From Aristophania vespae (GTDB lineage: Bacteria > Pseudomonadota > Alphaproteobacteria > Acetobacterales > Acetobacteraceae): DNA of 64,000 nucleotides. This document shows, in pieces, positions 39,290 through 48,632 of this stretch; positions within the stretch are counted from its first letter, which is position 1, and the number at the start of each line of letters is the position of its first letter. Made by a program: the position numbers and the translations under genes. The stretch lies in the NCBI RefSeq assembly GCF_009906835.1, contig NZ_CP047652.1:691001-755000 (forward strand), written 5' to 3'. A model generated the notes under the pieces. It saw only the letters and a list, made by a program, of their open reading frames with translations. It searched no databases and was not told the origin of the DNA.

Positions 39290-40630
39290 TTAGCTTTCAA
39301 GCCATTCTGGTAAGCGCTCCGTGCGGAGAATGTCATCAAGTGTCTGTCTTTCACGAATGACGGCCCATTTATCATCTTCAACCATAATCTGAGCAGCTAA
39401 TGGGTGTGAGTTATAAGTAGAGCTCATAACAGAACCATAAGCCCCTGCATCTAGGAAGGCAACCAAGTCACCTCTATGAAGCTCGGGAAGAAGGCGGTTA
39501 TGTGCAAAAACGTCGCTGCTTTCACAAATAGGTCCGACAACATCATAATGTGTAAGGGGGGTATCTTTTGCAAAGGCTTTTAAAGGAAGAATGCCATGCC
39601 AGGACTCATACATGGCAGGGCGGACCAGATCATTCATGCCAGCATCAACAATGGCAAAGTTTTTTGTGCCTTTTTTGATATCTATAATTTGTGAAAGTAA
39701 AATCCCGGAGGGAGCAGCCAGCCAGCGTCCGGGTTCTAACCGTAATTTAACGTCCAAATTTCCAAGCGTGTTATAAATAACATTGGCTAACATTGAAGGT
39801 AATGGCGCTTTTTCATTACGGTAACGTATGCCTAACCCACCACCGCAATCTAATTCTTCTACCGTAAGGTTGGCTTGACGGAGAGAGCGCACAATATTCG
39901 CTAATTTCTCAAAACCGGCCAAATAGGGGTGCTCAGTTATAATCTGGCTTCCTAAATGAACAGCCAGTCCAATAACATGGAGCCCCTTAAGTTCGGTCTG
40001 GGCTTTGCGATAAAGAGGAATAATATCGTGATACTGAATGCCAAATTTATTTTCGGCACGGCCTGTTGTAATTTTTGCGTGAGTTCCTGCATCAACATTA
40101 GGATTAACGCGTAAAGCTACGCGAATTTTTTTACCTGAAGACAGTGCTAGTTCATTTAAGCGAAAGAGCTCTTCGGCACTTTCTACGTTAACTTGAGCAA
40201 TTGATAGTGAGATTGCCTGCCTAAGTTCATCATCTGTTTTGCCAACGCCAGAAAAGACAATGTTTTCTGGTTTAATGCCTGCGGCTAAAGCGCGGTTGAG
40301 TTCTCCACCACTAACAACATCAGCCCCATAGCCAAGATTACGGAGTAAAGTGAGGCAGGCTTTGTGATCCTGGGCTTTTACAGCAAAATGGAACTGAATG
40401 GGGAGATTACGTTCTTTAAACGCCTTTTGAAACTCTTGCGCACGCTGTCTGAGGGTCGTAGCACTTATGACCCAACTAGGAGTACCCACCTTTTGAGCAA
40501 TCTCACTCAGGGCCACTTTTTCCATCATTAACCCTTTATCGGGGTCAATAGAAAATTGAGGGCGGCTAGAGAGCAGAGAAAAGGGGATGGGATCAGTTGC
40601 AGAAGATATCATATAATAAATGCTGGCCAC
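39290..40630 (-). CDS. lysA: Diaminopimelate decarboxylase
   Basis: Last step of lysine synthesis, converting meso-diaminopimelate to lysine with PLP. Of the 446 residues, the first 30 form a loose N-terminal extension; a later start at the ATG of MMEKVALSEIAQKVGTPSWV (around residue 35) is possible. The PLP lysine is in FHFAVKAQDH near 82. VVSGGELNRALAAG lies near 117, AVHLGSQIITEHPYLAGF near 223, the glycine-rich ELDCGGGLGIRY near 262, and the substrate site GPICESSDVFAHN near 364. Probably co-transcribed with the DUF4175 gene downstream. Confidence 0.93.
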   Translation of the reverse strand: MASIYYMISSATDPIPFSLLSSRPQFSIDPDKGLMMEKVALSEIAQKVGTPSWVISATTLRQRAQEFQKAFKERNLPIQFHFAVKAQDHKACLTLLRNLGYGADVVSGGELNRALAAGIKPENIVFSGVGKTDDELRQAISLSIAQVNVESAEELFRLNELALSSGKKIRVALRVNPNVDAGTHAKITTGRAENKFGIQYHDIIPLYRKAQTELKGLHVIGLAVHLGSQIITEHPYLAGFEKLANIVRSLRQANLTVEELDCGGGLGIRYRNEKAPLPSMLANVIYNTLGNLDVKLRLEPGRWLAAPSGILLSQIIDIKKGTKNFAIVDAGMNDLVRPAMYESWHGILPLKAFAKDTPLTHYDVVGPICESSDVFAHNRLLPELHRGDLVAFLDAGAYGSVMSSTYNSHPLAAQIMVEDDKWAVIRERQTLDDILRTERLPEWLES

Positions 40631-41091
40631 AATGGAGATGGAAAGGCGATTTAGAGACTGCTTACATCCTATTAATCACAATTAATAGATTTTTTTAAGA
40701 CGCAAAAGTTAGCATGACCCTGGTTTGAAGAGCCAGTAATATTAGGTGAAATTATGTCCGCTTTTGTAAAAAAAATTCATCCTTATAATTCTAAATGAAA
40801 ATCTTTTTTATTTTTTCTAAAAAATACCTTTTATATATCGCATTTAAGTCAAGGCGACAGATTAGGAAATCATGCCATAATTTGGCTATGCAACTCTGGC
40901 ACAGTTATAGAAAAACGCTGGATTAACCGCAGAATGCGGTAAAAGCTGTTTTCATGATTGAGAGAGTTTTTGTCTTATCCTTATTATCTGTGCAGGCTAT
41001 CTACATCACGCACATGGTAAAAAATAAATTATGTGATCTCTGCTATAGAAAAGCAGCATTAACTTTTGGCGTCTAATGAATGGTGCAGTGA
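40631..41091. other. Gene-free AT-rich interval
   Basis: No supported gene in about 460 bases between lysA and the MFS gene. It holds a perfect hairpin ACCGCA-GAA-TGCGGT near 40927-40941 without a T-tract, several A/T runs, and a 14-codon ORF at about 40754 after AGGTGA that I do not regard as real. Promoter elements for lysA probably lie at its left end. Confidence 0.5.
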
Positions 41092-42278
41092 TTATGCAGG
41101 ATGTTTATGCTTGTTAAACCGCAATATAACAGCAAGACCAAAACCTAATATTGATGTTGCAGCTCCTAAAAGAAAAATAGTTTTATATCCGAGTATGTCA
41201 GCCACTAACCCTGCAACTGGGCCGGTAAAACCATAAGCCAAATCTTGAAAAGCTGAAAAACCACCTAATGCAGTCCCTCGAAGATGAGGTGCAACAATAC
41301 GTACGACTTCGCGTCCCATTCCTGGAAATACCATCGAGCAGCCTAGCCCGGTAAAAAAGGTCCCGGCCAGGGCAATATAAGGGTTTGAAGCATCCCAAAT
41401 CAGGGTTTGACCTAGCGCTTCTATAAGGAGTGAACCGATCGTTACAGACAAACCCCAATACGGTCGGGTAAATTGCCACAGAGCATACGAACTAGCACAA
41501 ATCCTACACCAAAAAATGTAAGTCCCAGCCCTGAGTGAGGCCAGTGATTGGCATGAAAGTAAAGAGAGAAAAAAGCACCAATAACAGCAAACCCTATCCC
41601 CTGAAGGCACACAATAGTCCCATAAGGCCAGATTTGCGTTATGATTGTAAAAAATGATGGTCTTTTTAAATCAGGGTGGGCAGGTACAGGTGGAATAGGC
41701 CAGATTGCCATTAAGCCTAGGCTAGGCAGAATGAGGCTGATCAACATGGCTCCGGAAAATTGGACATGGTTAAATAGGTAAATTCCTAATGGTCCTCCTA
41801 TGGCAAGAGCGCCATACATGGCTACTCCGACTAAGGCCATAGCTTTGCCCGAACGCTCAGGCCCGACAAAGCCAATACACCAGCCTATAATGCCGACCAT
41901 TACAAAGCTTTCGCCAATACCCAGAACAATGCGCCCAACGATTAGAATGGTATAAGCAAGCCATGGATCGTTAGTGACGAGCCCAGAGCAAAAAGAAAAA
42001 GTAGCACCCAATAAATAAAGACAGAGCCCGCGACTGACTGATAATTTTGCGCCTTGTTGATCAGAAAAACTTCCTGCTAAGCCGCGTGTAAGGATTGTAA
42101 CAAGAAAGGCGCTTCCAACGCTCAAACCTGCCCAAACATTATTTAATTTTAACGTGTGAGCTACAAAAAGAGGTGTAACTGAAAGCGATATGCCCACATA
42201 TAAATAGCATATAAAAAGAATAAATGTGAGAATCAGTAATCTTTTATGATTAATATCTTGCGGTAGCATATTTGGCAT
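41092..42278 (-). CDS. MFS transporter (YhhS/YfcJ-like), one-base frameshift
   Basis: Twelve-helix major facilitator of the YhhS/YfcJ group of drug or sugar efflux proteins. The start is taken at ATG 42278 (MPNMLPQDINHKR), behind AAGAGA; the frame is open to 42320. The first part shows FSDQQGAKLSVSRGLCLYLLG, the helix 2-3 loop, and IVGRIVLGIGESFVMVG near 118. It runs into an early stop after NLPDRIG, at the CCCC run 41453-41456. One added base continues into GGLSVTIGSLLIEALGQTLI and the remaining five helices to 41092, for 395 residues in total. The second loop motif NLPDRIGG, which lies on the junction, is then complete. Substrate unknown. The break is probably a sequencing artefact. Confidence 0.8.
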
Positions 42279-42411
42279 AAAAGTCTCTTTATCATTCTTT
42301 AAAGGGAAGAGACATAACAAATATTTTACGCTTATTGTGACACAAAAAATGTCACTTCATATTAAGGCACTAACACATAATACCTTAAATTTAATAGTTT
42401 TGAATAGAGAA

Positions 42412-42488
42412 TGGTGCACCCGAAAGGACTCGAACCTCTAACCCCCAGATTCGTAGTCTGGTGCTCTATCCAGTTGAGCTACGGGTGC
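42412..42488 (-). tRNA. tRNA-Arg(ACG), copy 1
   Basis: On the minus strand a 77-base cloverleaf starts GCACCCG and ends CGGGTGC-ACCA, with CCA encoded. The anticodon arm is CCAGA-CTACGAA-TCTGG, so the anticodon is ACG, decoding CGN arginine codons after A34 deamination. The T-arm contains GTTCGAGTC. Identical to the second copy 26 bases away. Confidence 0.97.
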
Positions 42489-42514
42489 CAGGCATGAAAA
42501 CATGCTTTATATTA

Positions 42515-42591
42515 TGGTGCACCCGAAAGGACTCGAACCTCTAACCCCCAGATTCGTAGTCTGGTGCTCTATCCAGTTGAGCTACGGGTGC
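42515..42591 (-). tRNA. tRNA-Arg(ACG), copy 2
   Basis: Identical 77-base sequence to copy 1, again with anticodon ACG and encoded CCA. It lies upstream in the direction of transcription. The 26-base spacer between copies (42489-42514) contains a GCATG-AAAA-CATGC hairpin. Confidence 0.97.
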
Positions 42592-42658
42592 GTTGTGGGG
42601 CGCTTTCTAGCTTCAATTCAAAGACTGTGCAACCCCTTTAATAAAAGTTTTTAATTTT

Positions 42659-43036
42659 TTATCGACGTATCAATGTAACACGGGCGCGACAACGGGGAGA
42701 TGCATAGGTGCCGCCAATAGCCTGTCCAACAGGGTAGGCATCAAAAACCTGACGATAAACCGAGTTATTCATGCTCTTTTCATTAAGTTCAGCATGAAAA
42801 TTCTGAGACCCTTTTTTGTAATGTCCTCTTAAAACTTTAGGACCCATGCCAGGGTTAAAAATGAGATGATCTCCTCTTACTTTCAGCATGGAGAGATCAT
42901 CCTTGGGGCATGATCCTTCTTCGGTAACAAGTTTGCCTGTCCAGGTCCCGTAGGCATTTTGAGCGGGGTCGGTAGCGGCACAGCCGGCTAGAAATGTCAT
43001 TCCGATTGCGGAAAAACAAAAAAACGAAAAGCGCAT
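42659..43036 (-). CDS. Small putative lipoprotein, unknown function
   Basis: Not recognised as a named family. The 125-residue product begins with a lipoprotein signal peptide (MRFSFFCFSAIGMTFLAGC) with lipobox LAGC, cysteine at residue 19, so it is probably membrane-anchored in the periplasm. The mature part is small and beta-like, with GTWTGKLVTEEGSCPKDDLS near 30 and a second cysteine pair candidate (CPKDD, SPRCRARV). It ends in RVTLIRR. It stands alone, between the tRNA pair and guaA, which is divergent. Confidence 0.75.
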   Translation of the reverse strand: MRFSFFCFSAIGMTFLAGCAATDPAQNAYGTWTGKLVTEEGSCPKDDLSMLKVRGDHLIFNPGMGPKVLRGHYKKGSQNFHAELNEKSMNNSVYRQVFDAYPVGQAIGGTYASPRCRARVTLIRR

Positions 43037-43177
43037 GACTAATCCTGTAAGTTGAGAGAATGCTCAAAGAAACTTTTTAATAGTTATCACAAAAGGATGA
43101 CGTTTTAGTTTTCAGGCATTATAAATAAGCCATATCCGTAAAGAATTAAGCCATATCCCAGAGGCGAGGTCAGAACC

Positions 43178-44773
43178 TTGACGCAAAAAAGCGCAGAAAA
43201 CCTTCACCATCTTGATGAAACTCTTCATGAGGATAGAATCCTTATACTTGACTTTGGAAGTCAGGTAACGCAGCTCATTGCGCGTCGCGTGCGTGAAAGT
43301 GGCGTTTATTGTGAAATATGGCCCTTCACGGCGAATGATGAAAAAATCAAGGCATTCAATCCCCGCGGTATCATTTTATCAGGCAGCCCTGCCAGCGTGC
43401 ATGATGAAAAAGCGCCGCAAATCCCTTCGGCTGTTTTTGCCTTAAACCGTCCTATCTTGGGCATTTGCTATGGCCAGCAAGCACTATGTCAAAAGCTCGG
43501 TGGTAAAGTAGAAACGCACGAACACCGCGAATTTGGCCGGGCTTTTATCACCGTTGCGGAAGAATGCTCCCTTTTTCATGGTTTATGGGCCGTAGGCAAC
43601 CGCGAGCAAGTTTGGATGAGCCACGGTGACCGTGTGACATCACTACCTCCAGGCTTTAAGGCTGTTGCTTATTCTGAAGGGGCACCTTTTGCGATTATTG
43701 CTGATGAGTCGCGCAAAATATACGGGGTTCAGTTTCACCCAGAAGTGGTTCATACCCCTCATGGTGCTGCCTTGATTCGCAATTTTACCCATGATGTTGC
43801 TGGTTGTTCAGGATCCTGGACAATGGCAGGCTTTCGTGATCTCGAAATAGAGCGGATTCGTGAGCAGGTCGGTGATGGCAAAGTTATTTGTGGCCTGTCC
43901 GGTGGGGTAGATAGCTCTGTTGCAGCGAAATTAATACATGAAGCAATTGGCGATCAGCTTACATGTATTTTCGTTGATCCAGGTATTTTACGCTCTGGAG
44001 AAGCCGATGAAGTTGTACGCACATTCCGTGATGAATTTAATATCAAATTAGTTCATCGTGACGCTTCTGATCTCTTTTTAGGTGAGTTAGCTGGCGTTAC
44101 TGATCCTGAGATCAAACGCAAAACAATTGGCCGCCTATTTGTTGAAGTCTTTGAAGAAGAAGCTCTTAAGCTTGGCGGCGCTCAGTTTTTGGCACAAGGC
44201 ACACTTTATCCTGACGTCATTGAAAGTGTGAGCTTTACAGGTGGGCCTTCTGTTACAATCAAGTCACATCATAATGTTGGTGGCTTGCCAGAACGCATGA
44301 ATATGAAGCTCGTTGAGCCTCTTCGTGAGTTATTTAAAGATGAAGTCCGTGCCCTTGGCCGGGAGCTTGGTATTCCAGAAGTGATTGTTGGCCGTCACCC
44401 ATTCCCGGGTCCAGGACTTGCGATTCGTATTCCTGGCGATATCACACGCGAAAAGCTTGATATTTTACGCAAAGCTGACGCGATCTATCTCGAAGAAATT
44501 AGATCAGCAGGGCTTTATAATGAAATCTGGCAGGCCTTCGCAGTTCTTCTACCCGTTAGAACTGTTGGTGTCATGGGCGATGGCCGTACTTACGACCAGG
44601 CTTGTGCGCTACGTGCCGTTACAAGCACAGATGGCATGACCGCCGAAGTCTATCCTTTCAGTTTCGAATTTCTAAACCGCGTATCAGGCCGCATTGTCAA
44701 TGAAGTCCGCGGCATTAACCGCGTTACATATGACATTACCTCCAAACCACCTGGTACGATCGAGTGGGAATAA
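43178..44773 (+). CDS. guaA: GMP synthase (glutamine-hydrolysing)
   Basis: Aminates XMP to GMP using glutamine. The 531 residues comprise a glutaminase domain ([18 protein letters not shown] near 24, catalytic cysteine in [10 protein letters not shown] near 98, and [10 protein letters not shown] near 189) and an ATP pyrophosphatase domain ([20 protein letters not shown] near 236). The C-terminal dimerisation region has [14 protein letters not shown] near 405. The start is TTG at 43178: GAGGCGAGG lies eight bases upstream and no suitable ATG follows in frame before the conserved region. Followed by a strong terminator. Confidence 0.96.
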   Translation: MTQKSAENLHHLDETLHEDRILILDFGSQVTQLIARRVRESGVYCEIWPFTANDEKIKAFNPRGIILSGSPASVHDEKAPQIPSAVFALNRPILGICYGQQALCQKLGGKVETHEHREFGRAFITVAEECSLFHGLWAVGNREQVWMSHGDRVTSLPPGFKAVAYSEGAPFAIIADESRKIYGVQFHPEVVHTPHGAALIRNFTHDVAGCSGSWTMAGFRDLEIERIREQVGDGKVICGLSGGVDSSVAAKLIHEAIGDQLTCIFVDPGILRSGEADEVVRTFRDEFNIKLVHRDASDLFLGELAGVTDPEIKRKTIGRLFVEVFEEEALKLGGAQFLAQGTLYPDVIESVSFTGGPSVTIKSHHNVGGLPERMNMKLVEPLRELFKDEVRALGRELGIPEVIVGRHPFPGPGLAIRIPGDITREKLDILRKADAIYLEEIRSAGLYNEIWQAFAVLLPVRTVGVMGDGRTYDQACALRAVTSTDGMTAEVYPFSFEFLNRVSGRIVNEVRGINRVTYDITSKPPGTIEWE

Positions 44774-44796
44774 GATAGCAACTATCTGAAAATAAT

Positions 44797-44831
44797 AAAA
44801 AAGCCTGTGTTAGCAAAACACAGGCTTTTTT
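44797..44831. terminator. Bidirectional terminator between guaA and the alcohol dehydrogenase gene
   Basis: AAAAAAGCCTGTGTT pairs with AACACAGGCTTTTTT around a five-base loop; it works on both strands. Confidence 0.9.
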
Positions 44832-44870
44832 ATTTGTAAGGGCATTACTGCACGTTATAATAACAACCCA

Positions 44871-45953
44871 TCACAAGTTAATAATGACCTTCATTGCTTT
44901 TTCATCTGCTGCGTGTTTGAAGACATCATAAGCTTTGGGCAATTCATCAAATTTGAAATGATGAGTGGCGAGTTTGTCCATGGGGAGGGTGCCTGAGCAG
45001 CATGTTTTCATTAACATACCGGTAGTATTGGCATTAACGAGGCCTGTGGTGATGGTCAGGTTTTTGATCCAGAGTTTTTCGAGTGAGAAATTAACTGATT
45101 TCCCGTGAACACCAACATTGGCAAGATGCCCGCCTTCTTTTACAATTTTCTGGCAAACATCCCATGTAGCTTCAATACCAACAGCTTCAATGGCACAATC
45201 AACGCCGCGGCCATTAGTAAGTTCGCGAATTTTTTCTACGGCATTTTCTTTGCCGGAATTAATAACCTGGGTGGCACCCATTTCTCTGGCCATGGCGAGG
45301 CGGTTATCATCTACATCAACCAAAATAATTTCAGAAGGGGAGTAGAGCTGAGCTGTAAGTAAGCACCCCATACCAACCGGGCCAGCCCCTATAATGGCTA
45401 CGGAGTCACCTGGCTTAACGTCACCATACTGAACACCAATTTCATGGGCAGTGGGTAGAGCATCTGACAATAAGACAGCTACATCCTCATTTAAACCCTC
45501 AGGAAGAAGATAAAGCGAATTATCGGCATATGGGGTGCGGACATATTCAGCCTGGGTGCCGTTTATCATATAGCCCAAAATCCAGCCGCCGCCATTTAAG
45601 CAGTGAGCGTAAAGCTGTTTTTGACAATTTTCACAAGTTCCGCAGCGTGAAATGCAGGAAATAATAACCTTATCGCCTTTTTTAAAGTTGGTGACAGCGG
45701 CTCCAACTTCTTCAACAATCCCTATGCCTTCATGTCCTAAAATACGGCCAGAGAAGTGTTTTTCTTTTTTCTTAGCTGTTTCCTCAATTTCGGGGTTTTT
45801 GCCTTTTAGAATCCCTAAATCTGTTCCACAAATAGTGGTTTTGGTTAATTTAATAATAGCATCAGTGGGGTTTAGAATTTTTGGTTTAGGACACTCTTCA
45901 AAGCGGAGGTCATTGGCACCGTGATAAACCATTGCTTTCATAGTATTAGTCAT
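44871..45953 (-). CDS. Zinc-dependent alcohol dehydrogenase (MDR family)
   Basis: Medium-chain, NAD(P)-dependent dehydrogenase with catalytic and structural zinc. The start is set at ATG 45953 (MTNTMKAMVYHGAND) because GGGAGAG lies just upstream; the frame opens at 45968. Catalytic zinc ligands are the cysteine in TTICGTDLGIL near 38 and the GHEGIG histidine and glutamate near 69. The four cysteines CGTCENC...HC near 100-115 bind structural zinc. The cofactor fold is IIGAGPVGMGCLLTAQ near 180, with an acidic DVDDNR end that favours NAD. The length of 360 residues resembles secondary-alcohol and glutathione-independent aldehyde dehydrogenases. Soluble, so distinct from the membrane PQQ alcohol oxidation system of acetic acid bacteria. 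Monocistronic. Confidence 0.9.
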   Translation of the reverse strand: MTNTMKAMVYHGANDLRFEECPKPKILNPTDAIIKLTKTTICGTDLGILKGKNPEIEETAKKKEKHFSGRILGHEGIGIVEEVGAAVTNFKKGDKVIISCISRCGTCENCQKQLYAHCLNGGGWILGYMINGTQAEYVRTPYADNSLYLLPEGLNEDVAVLLSDALPTAHEIGVQYGDVKPGDSVAIIGAGPVGMGCLLTAQLYSPSEIILVDVDDNRLAMAREMGATQVINSGKENAVEKIRELTNGRGVDCAIEAVGIEATWDVCQKIVKEGGHLANVGVHGKSVNFSLEKLWIKNLTITTGLVNANTTGMLMKTCCSGTLPMDKLATHHFKFDELPKAYDVFKHAADEKAMKVIINL

Positions 45954-46260
45954 AGGAGTCTCTCCCAAATTAGAGTGTTAACCTATAGGTAGGATATTGC
46001 TATTTTAAATTATCTAAGTAAATTAAAAGTTTTTTTGTTTTTAAGATAAAAGCATGATGACTGACATAACCAGTTTTGTCTAATGGTTTATAATGTAATT
46101 TTTAAACTATTTATTTCTCCTACCTGATCTAATAAGAGAGACAGGTTAGCCTAACCATTTGGAGGCGTGTTTTTAGTTCATGTCTTGTTGCTAAAAAATT
46201 TTTCTAAAATAAAATAAACTTAACTTGCTCCAAAGGCTAACCCTTGGCAGGGATAACAAT
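45954..46260. other. Intergenic region between divergent genes
   Basis: About 300 AT-rich bases between the divergent alcohol dehydrogenase and SH3-domain genes. It should hold both promoters. I see no gene, strong hairpin or recognisable operator. Confidence 0.5.
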
Positions 46261-47127
46261 ATGAAGTTGCTGCATTTTCATCATGTTAAGCTAGTCTCAT
46301 TGGCAATACTGCTTTTAATGACAGTAATGCTTTGTTGTTCTTATGAGACATATGCAGTTACCGCTCATCATAGCTCTCATGCAAAACTACGTTCAAAGAA
46401 AATAACACCTCATAAAAACAAGAAAAAACACAGAAAAATTCGTGTTTTGAAAAAGCATTCTCAGCCTGTTTCTGCTGGCCCCAAAGCGGCTGCGATAACT
46501 GCTGGAACTGCCGCAGTAGCCGCTGGGGCCGTGGCTCAAAAACCTGCGCAGGCAGAAGCACAACCAGCCTTGCCTGAACTGGAAAAAGGAACCGAAACGG
46601 GGTATCCAATTCCACGTTTTGCTTCTTTAAGGGCTGACCGTGTTTATATGAGGAGAGGACCGGGCGAACGTTACCCCATAGACTGGGTTTATCATCGACG
46701 TGGTCTTCCTGTGAAAATAGAGAGAGAATTTGGGGTCTGGCGTCTTGTTGAGGACTCTGATGGGCAAAAAGGATGGGTGCATCAGGTCACTCTTCGTGGA
46801 AGCCGGACCTTTGTAGTTATGGGGCCAGAAAAAGCGCTCAAAGGAGAACTTAACGGAGCAAAACAAAAACATGCTGACCCGCTTATAGTGGGATATCTTG
46901 CAGAGCAAGACGTTTCTCATAAAGATGAGCATGATATTTATCTTGTGAATTCGACTGGGACAGGTCAGAAGATAATAGCTATTTTAAAACCAGGTACGGT
47001 CGGCCGGCTTATTGAGTGTCCACAAGGTACGCTATGGTGTCATGTTTCTGTAAGTAACTATGATGGTTGGCTTGATCGGCGTCTCATCTGGGGGCTGTTA
47101 CCAAATGAATTTATACAACCTAGCTAA
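46261..47127 (+). CDS. Exported SH3-domain protein
   Basis: Secreted or periplasmic protein with bacterial SH3 repeats. From ATG 46261 (288 residues) it begins with a signal peptide of about 30 residues (MKLLHFHHVKLVSLAILLLM), with likely cleavage after CSYETYA. A strongly basic, His/Lys-rich stretch follows (about 35-65) and then an Ala/Pro-rich linker with a hydrophobic alanine run (about 75-100). The first SH3 domain covers about 120-185 (RADRVYMRRGPGERYPIDWVYHR), with the W and G positions typical of SH3_4. A second, more divergent one ends in NYDGWLDRRLIWGLLP near 280. It may bind peptidoglycan. It lies 16 bases before pyk, probably in one transcript. Confidence 0.82.
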   Translation: MKLLHFHHVKLVSLAILLLMTVMLCCSYETYAVTAHHSSHAKLRSKKITPHKNKKKHRKIRVLKKHSQPVSAGPKAAAITAGTAAVAAGAVAQKPAQAEAQPALPELEKGTETGYPIPRFASLRADRVYMRRGPGERYPIDWVYHRRGLPVKIEREFGVWRLVEDSDGQKGWVHQVTLRGSRTFVVMGPEKALKGELNGAKQKHADPLIVGYLAEQDVSHKDEHDIYLVNSTGTGQKIIAILKPGTVGRLIECPQGTLWCHVSVSNYDGWLDRRLIWGLLPNEFIQPS

Positions 47128-47143
47128 ATAAATTGAGGATTTT

Positions 47144-48571
47144 ATGACTAAAAATATGCATCATCGTCGTACTAAAATAGTTGCAACGCTGGGGCCGGCA
47201 TCATCTTCGCCCGAAATGATTCTGACTTTAGCGCGCGCTGGGGTGAATGTATTCAGGCTCAATTTTTCTCATGGATCGCACGAAGAACACGCTGCTCGTC
47301 ACAAAGCAATTCGTGAGGCCGAAAAAGTAGTTGGTCACCCTATCGCTATCCTGGCTGATTTGCAGGGTCCCAAGCTGCGCGTTGGTGTTTTTGCTGCCGG
47401 GCCAATCATGCTTAAGCAGGGTCAGCGTTTTCGCCTAGATTTAGACAGAACTCCTGGAGATCAAAACCGTGTTTGCCTGCCGCACCCAGAAATTATTCAG
47501 GCAGTAGATGTCGATCACCGTCTTTTATTGGACGATGGTAAATTGGCTCTGAAAGTCATCTCTAAAACAATTGATTCTCTGGAAACAGAAGTCCTTGTGG
47601 GAGGCAAATTATCAGAGCGTAAAGGTGTTAACGTTCCTGACGTAATCCTCCCGATTCCTGCTCTAACCGAAAAAGACCGTGCTGATTTTGATTATGCATT
47701 GTCTTTAGGTGTTGATCTGGTTGCTCTTTCTTTTGTGCAAAAACCAGAAGATGTAAAAGAAGCGCAGGAAATTGCGAAAGGGCGTGCCTGGATCGTTACG
47801 AAGCTTGAAAAGCCACAAGCTGTAGATGCCCTTGAAGAAATTATCCATCACTCTGATGCTTTAATGGTGGCTCGCGGTGATCTTGGTGTAGAACTTCCAG
47901 CCGAAGAAGTACCTGTTACGCAAAAACGGGCTATAGCTGAAGCACGCCGTCAGGGGCGCCCTGTGATTGTTGCGACTCAAATGCTTGAAAGCATGATTGA
48001 GAGCCCAACACCTACACGAGCAGAAGTTTCCGATGTTGCTAATGCCGTGTATGATGGAACTGATGCTGTTATGCTTTCAGCAGAAAGCGCAGCGGGCAGC
48101 TATCCGCAAGAAGCTGTCGAAATGATGGTGCGCATTGTCTCTCGTGTTGAACGTGATCCACATTGGCGTGCCCGTATGGATAAAATGCGTCCACAAACAG
48201 AGCATACCATTCAGGGTAGCCTTGCACAGGCAGCATGGGATGTTGGTCATTCCCTAAATGCAGCGGCTCTGGCTGTTCATTCAAGAAGTGGTCGGGGTGT
48301 TATTACAGTGGCGCGCGAACGGCCTCATAACCCTGTCGTTTCTCTCACAAACGAAACAGTAGCACGTCGTCTAGGCCTGGTTTGGGGTGTTTATCCTGTT
48401 GTCATCAATATGAGTGATGAAGCCATGGGTATTGAAGATTTAGACGGCCCAACCGCAGCTATTGTAAAAGACAACCATATGGCTAAAGAGGGCGAGCATG
48501 TTATTTTGCTTGCTGGTTTACCTTTTGGTCATGCAGGTAGCACAAACACACTACGCGTTATTAAAATCTAA
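47144..48571 (+). CDS. pyk: Pyruvate kinase
   Basis: Final glycolytic enzyme, converting phosphoenolpyruvate and ADP to pyruvate and ATP. The 475 residues have TKIVATLGPASSSPEMI near 9, NVFRLNFSHGSHEEH near 35, ILADLQGPKLRVG near 70, the active-site lysine in WIVTKLEKPQAVDAL near 218, and the signature MVARGDLGVELPAEEVP near 242 with VATQMLESMIESPTPTRAEVSDVANAVYDG after it. The C-terminal regulatory domain is present. Preceded by the SH3 protein gene at 16 bases and followed by a strong terminator. Confidence 0.97.
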   Translation: MTKNMHHRRTKIVATLGPASSSPEMILTLARAGVNVFRLNFSHGSHEEHAARHKAIREAEKVVGHPIAILADLQGPKLRVGVFAAGPIMLKQGQRFRLDLDRTPGDQNRVCLPHPEIIQAVDVDHRLLLDDGKLALKVISKTIDSLETEVLVGGKLSERKGVNVPDVILPIPALTEKDRADFDYALSLGVDLVALSFVQKPEDVKEAQEIAKGRAWIVTKLEKPQAVDALEEIIHHSDALMVARGDLGVELPAEEVPVTQKRAIAEARRQGRPVIVATQMLESMIESPTPTRAEVSDVANAVYDGTDAVMLSAESAAGSYPQEAVEMMVRIVSRVERDPHWRARMDKMRPQTEHTIQGSLAQAAWDVGHSLNAAALAVHSRSGRGVITVARERPHNPVVSLTNETVARRLGLVWGVYPVVINMSDEAMGIEDLDGPTAAIVKDNHMAKEGEHVILLAGLPFGHAGSTNTLRVIKI

Positions 48572-48590
48572 CGCGCAATATGTTGTTTGA

Positions 48591-48621
48591 AAAAGCCCGG
48601 CTATCATAGCCGGGCTTTTTT
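48591..48621. terminator. Terminator after pyk
   Basis: AAAAGCCCGGCTA pairs with TAGCCGGGCTTTT and continues into T residues. Bidirectional, also closing the convergent dehydrogenase gene. Confidence 0.9.
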
Positions 48622-48632
48622 GTTTTGGCTTC

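Noticed and set aside
40754-40798. 14-codon ORF after AGGTGA between lysA and the MFS gene
   Set aside because: Too short and AT-rich, with no downstream gene on that strand to regulate; it looks like chance.
42412-42591. Possible tRNA-associated integration site
   Set aside because: No integrase, direct repeat of a tRNA 3' end beyond the duplicate itself, or island genes lie nearby.
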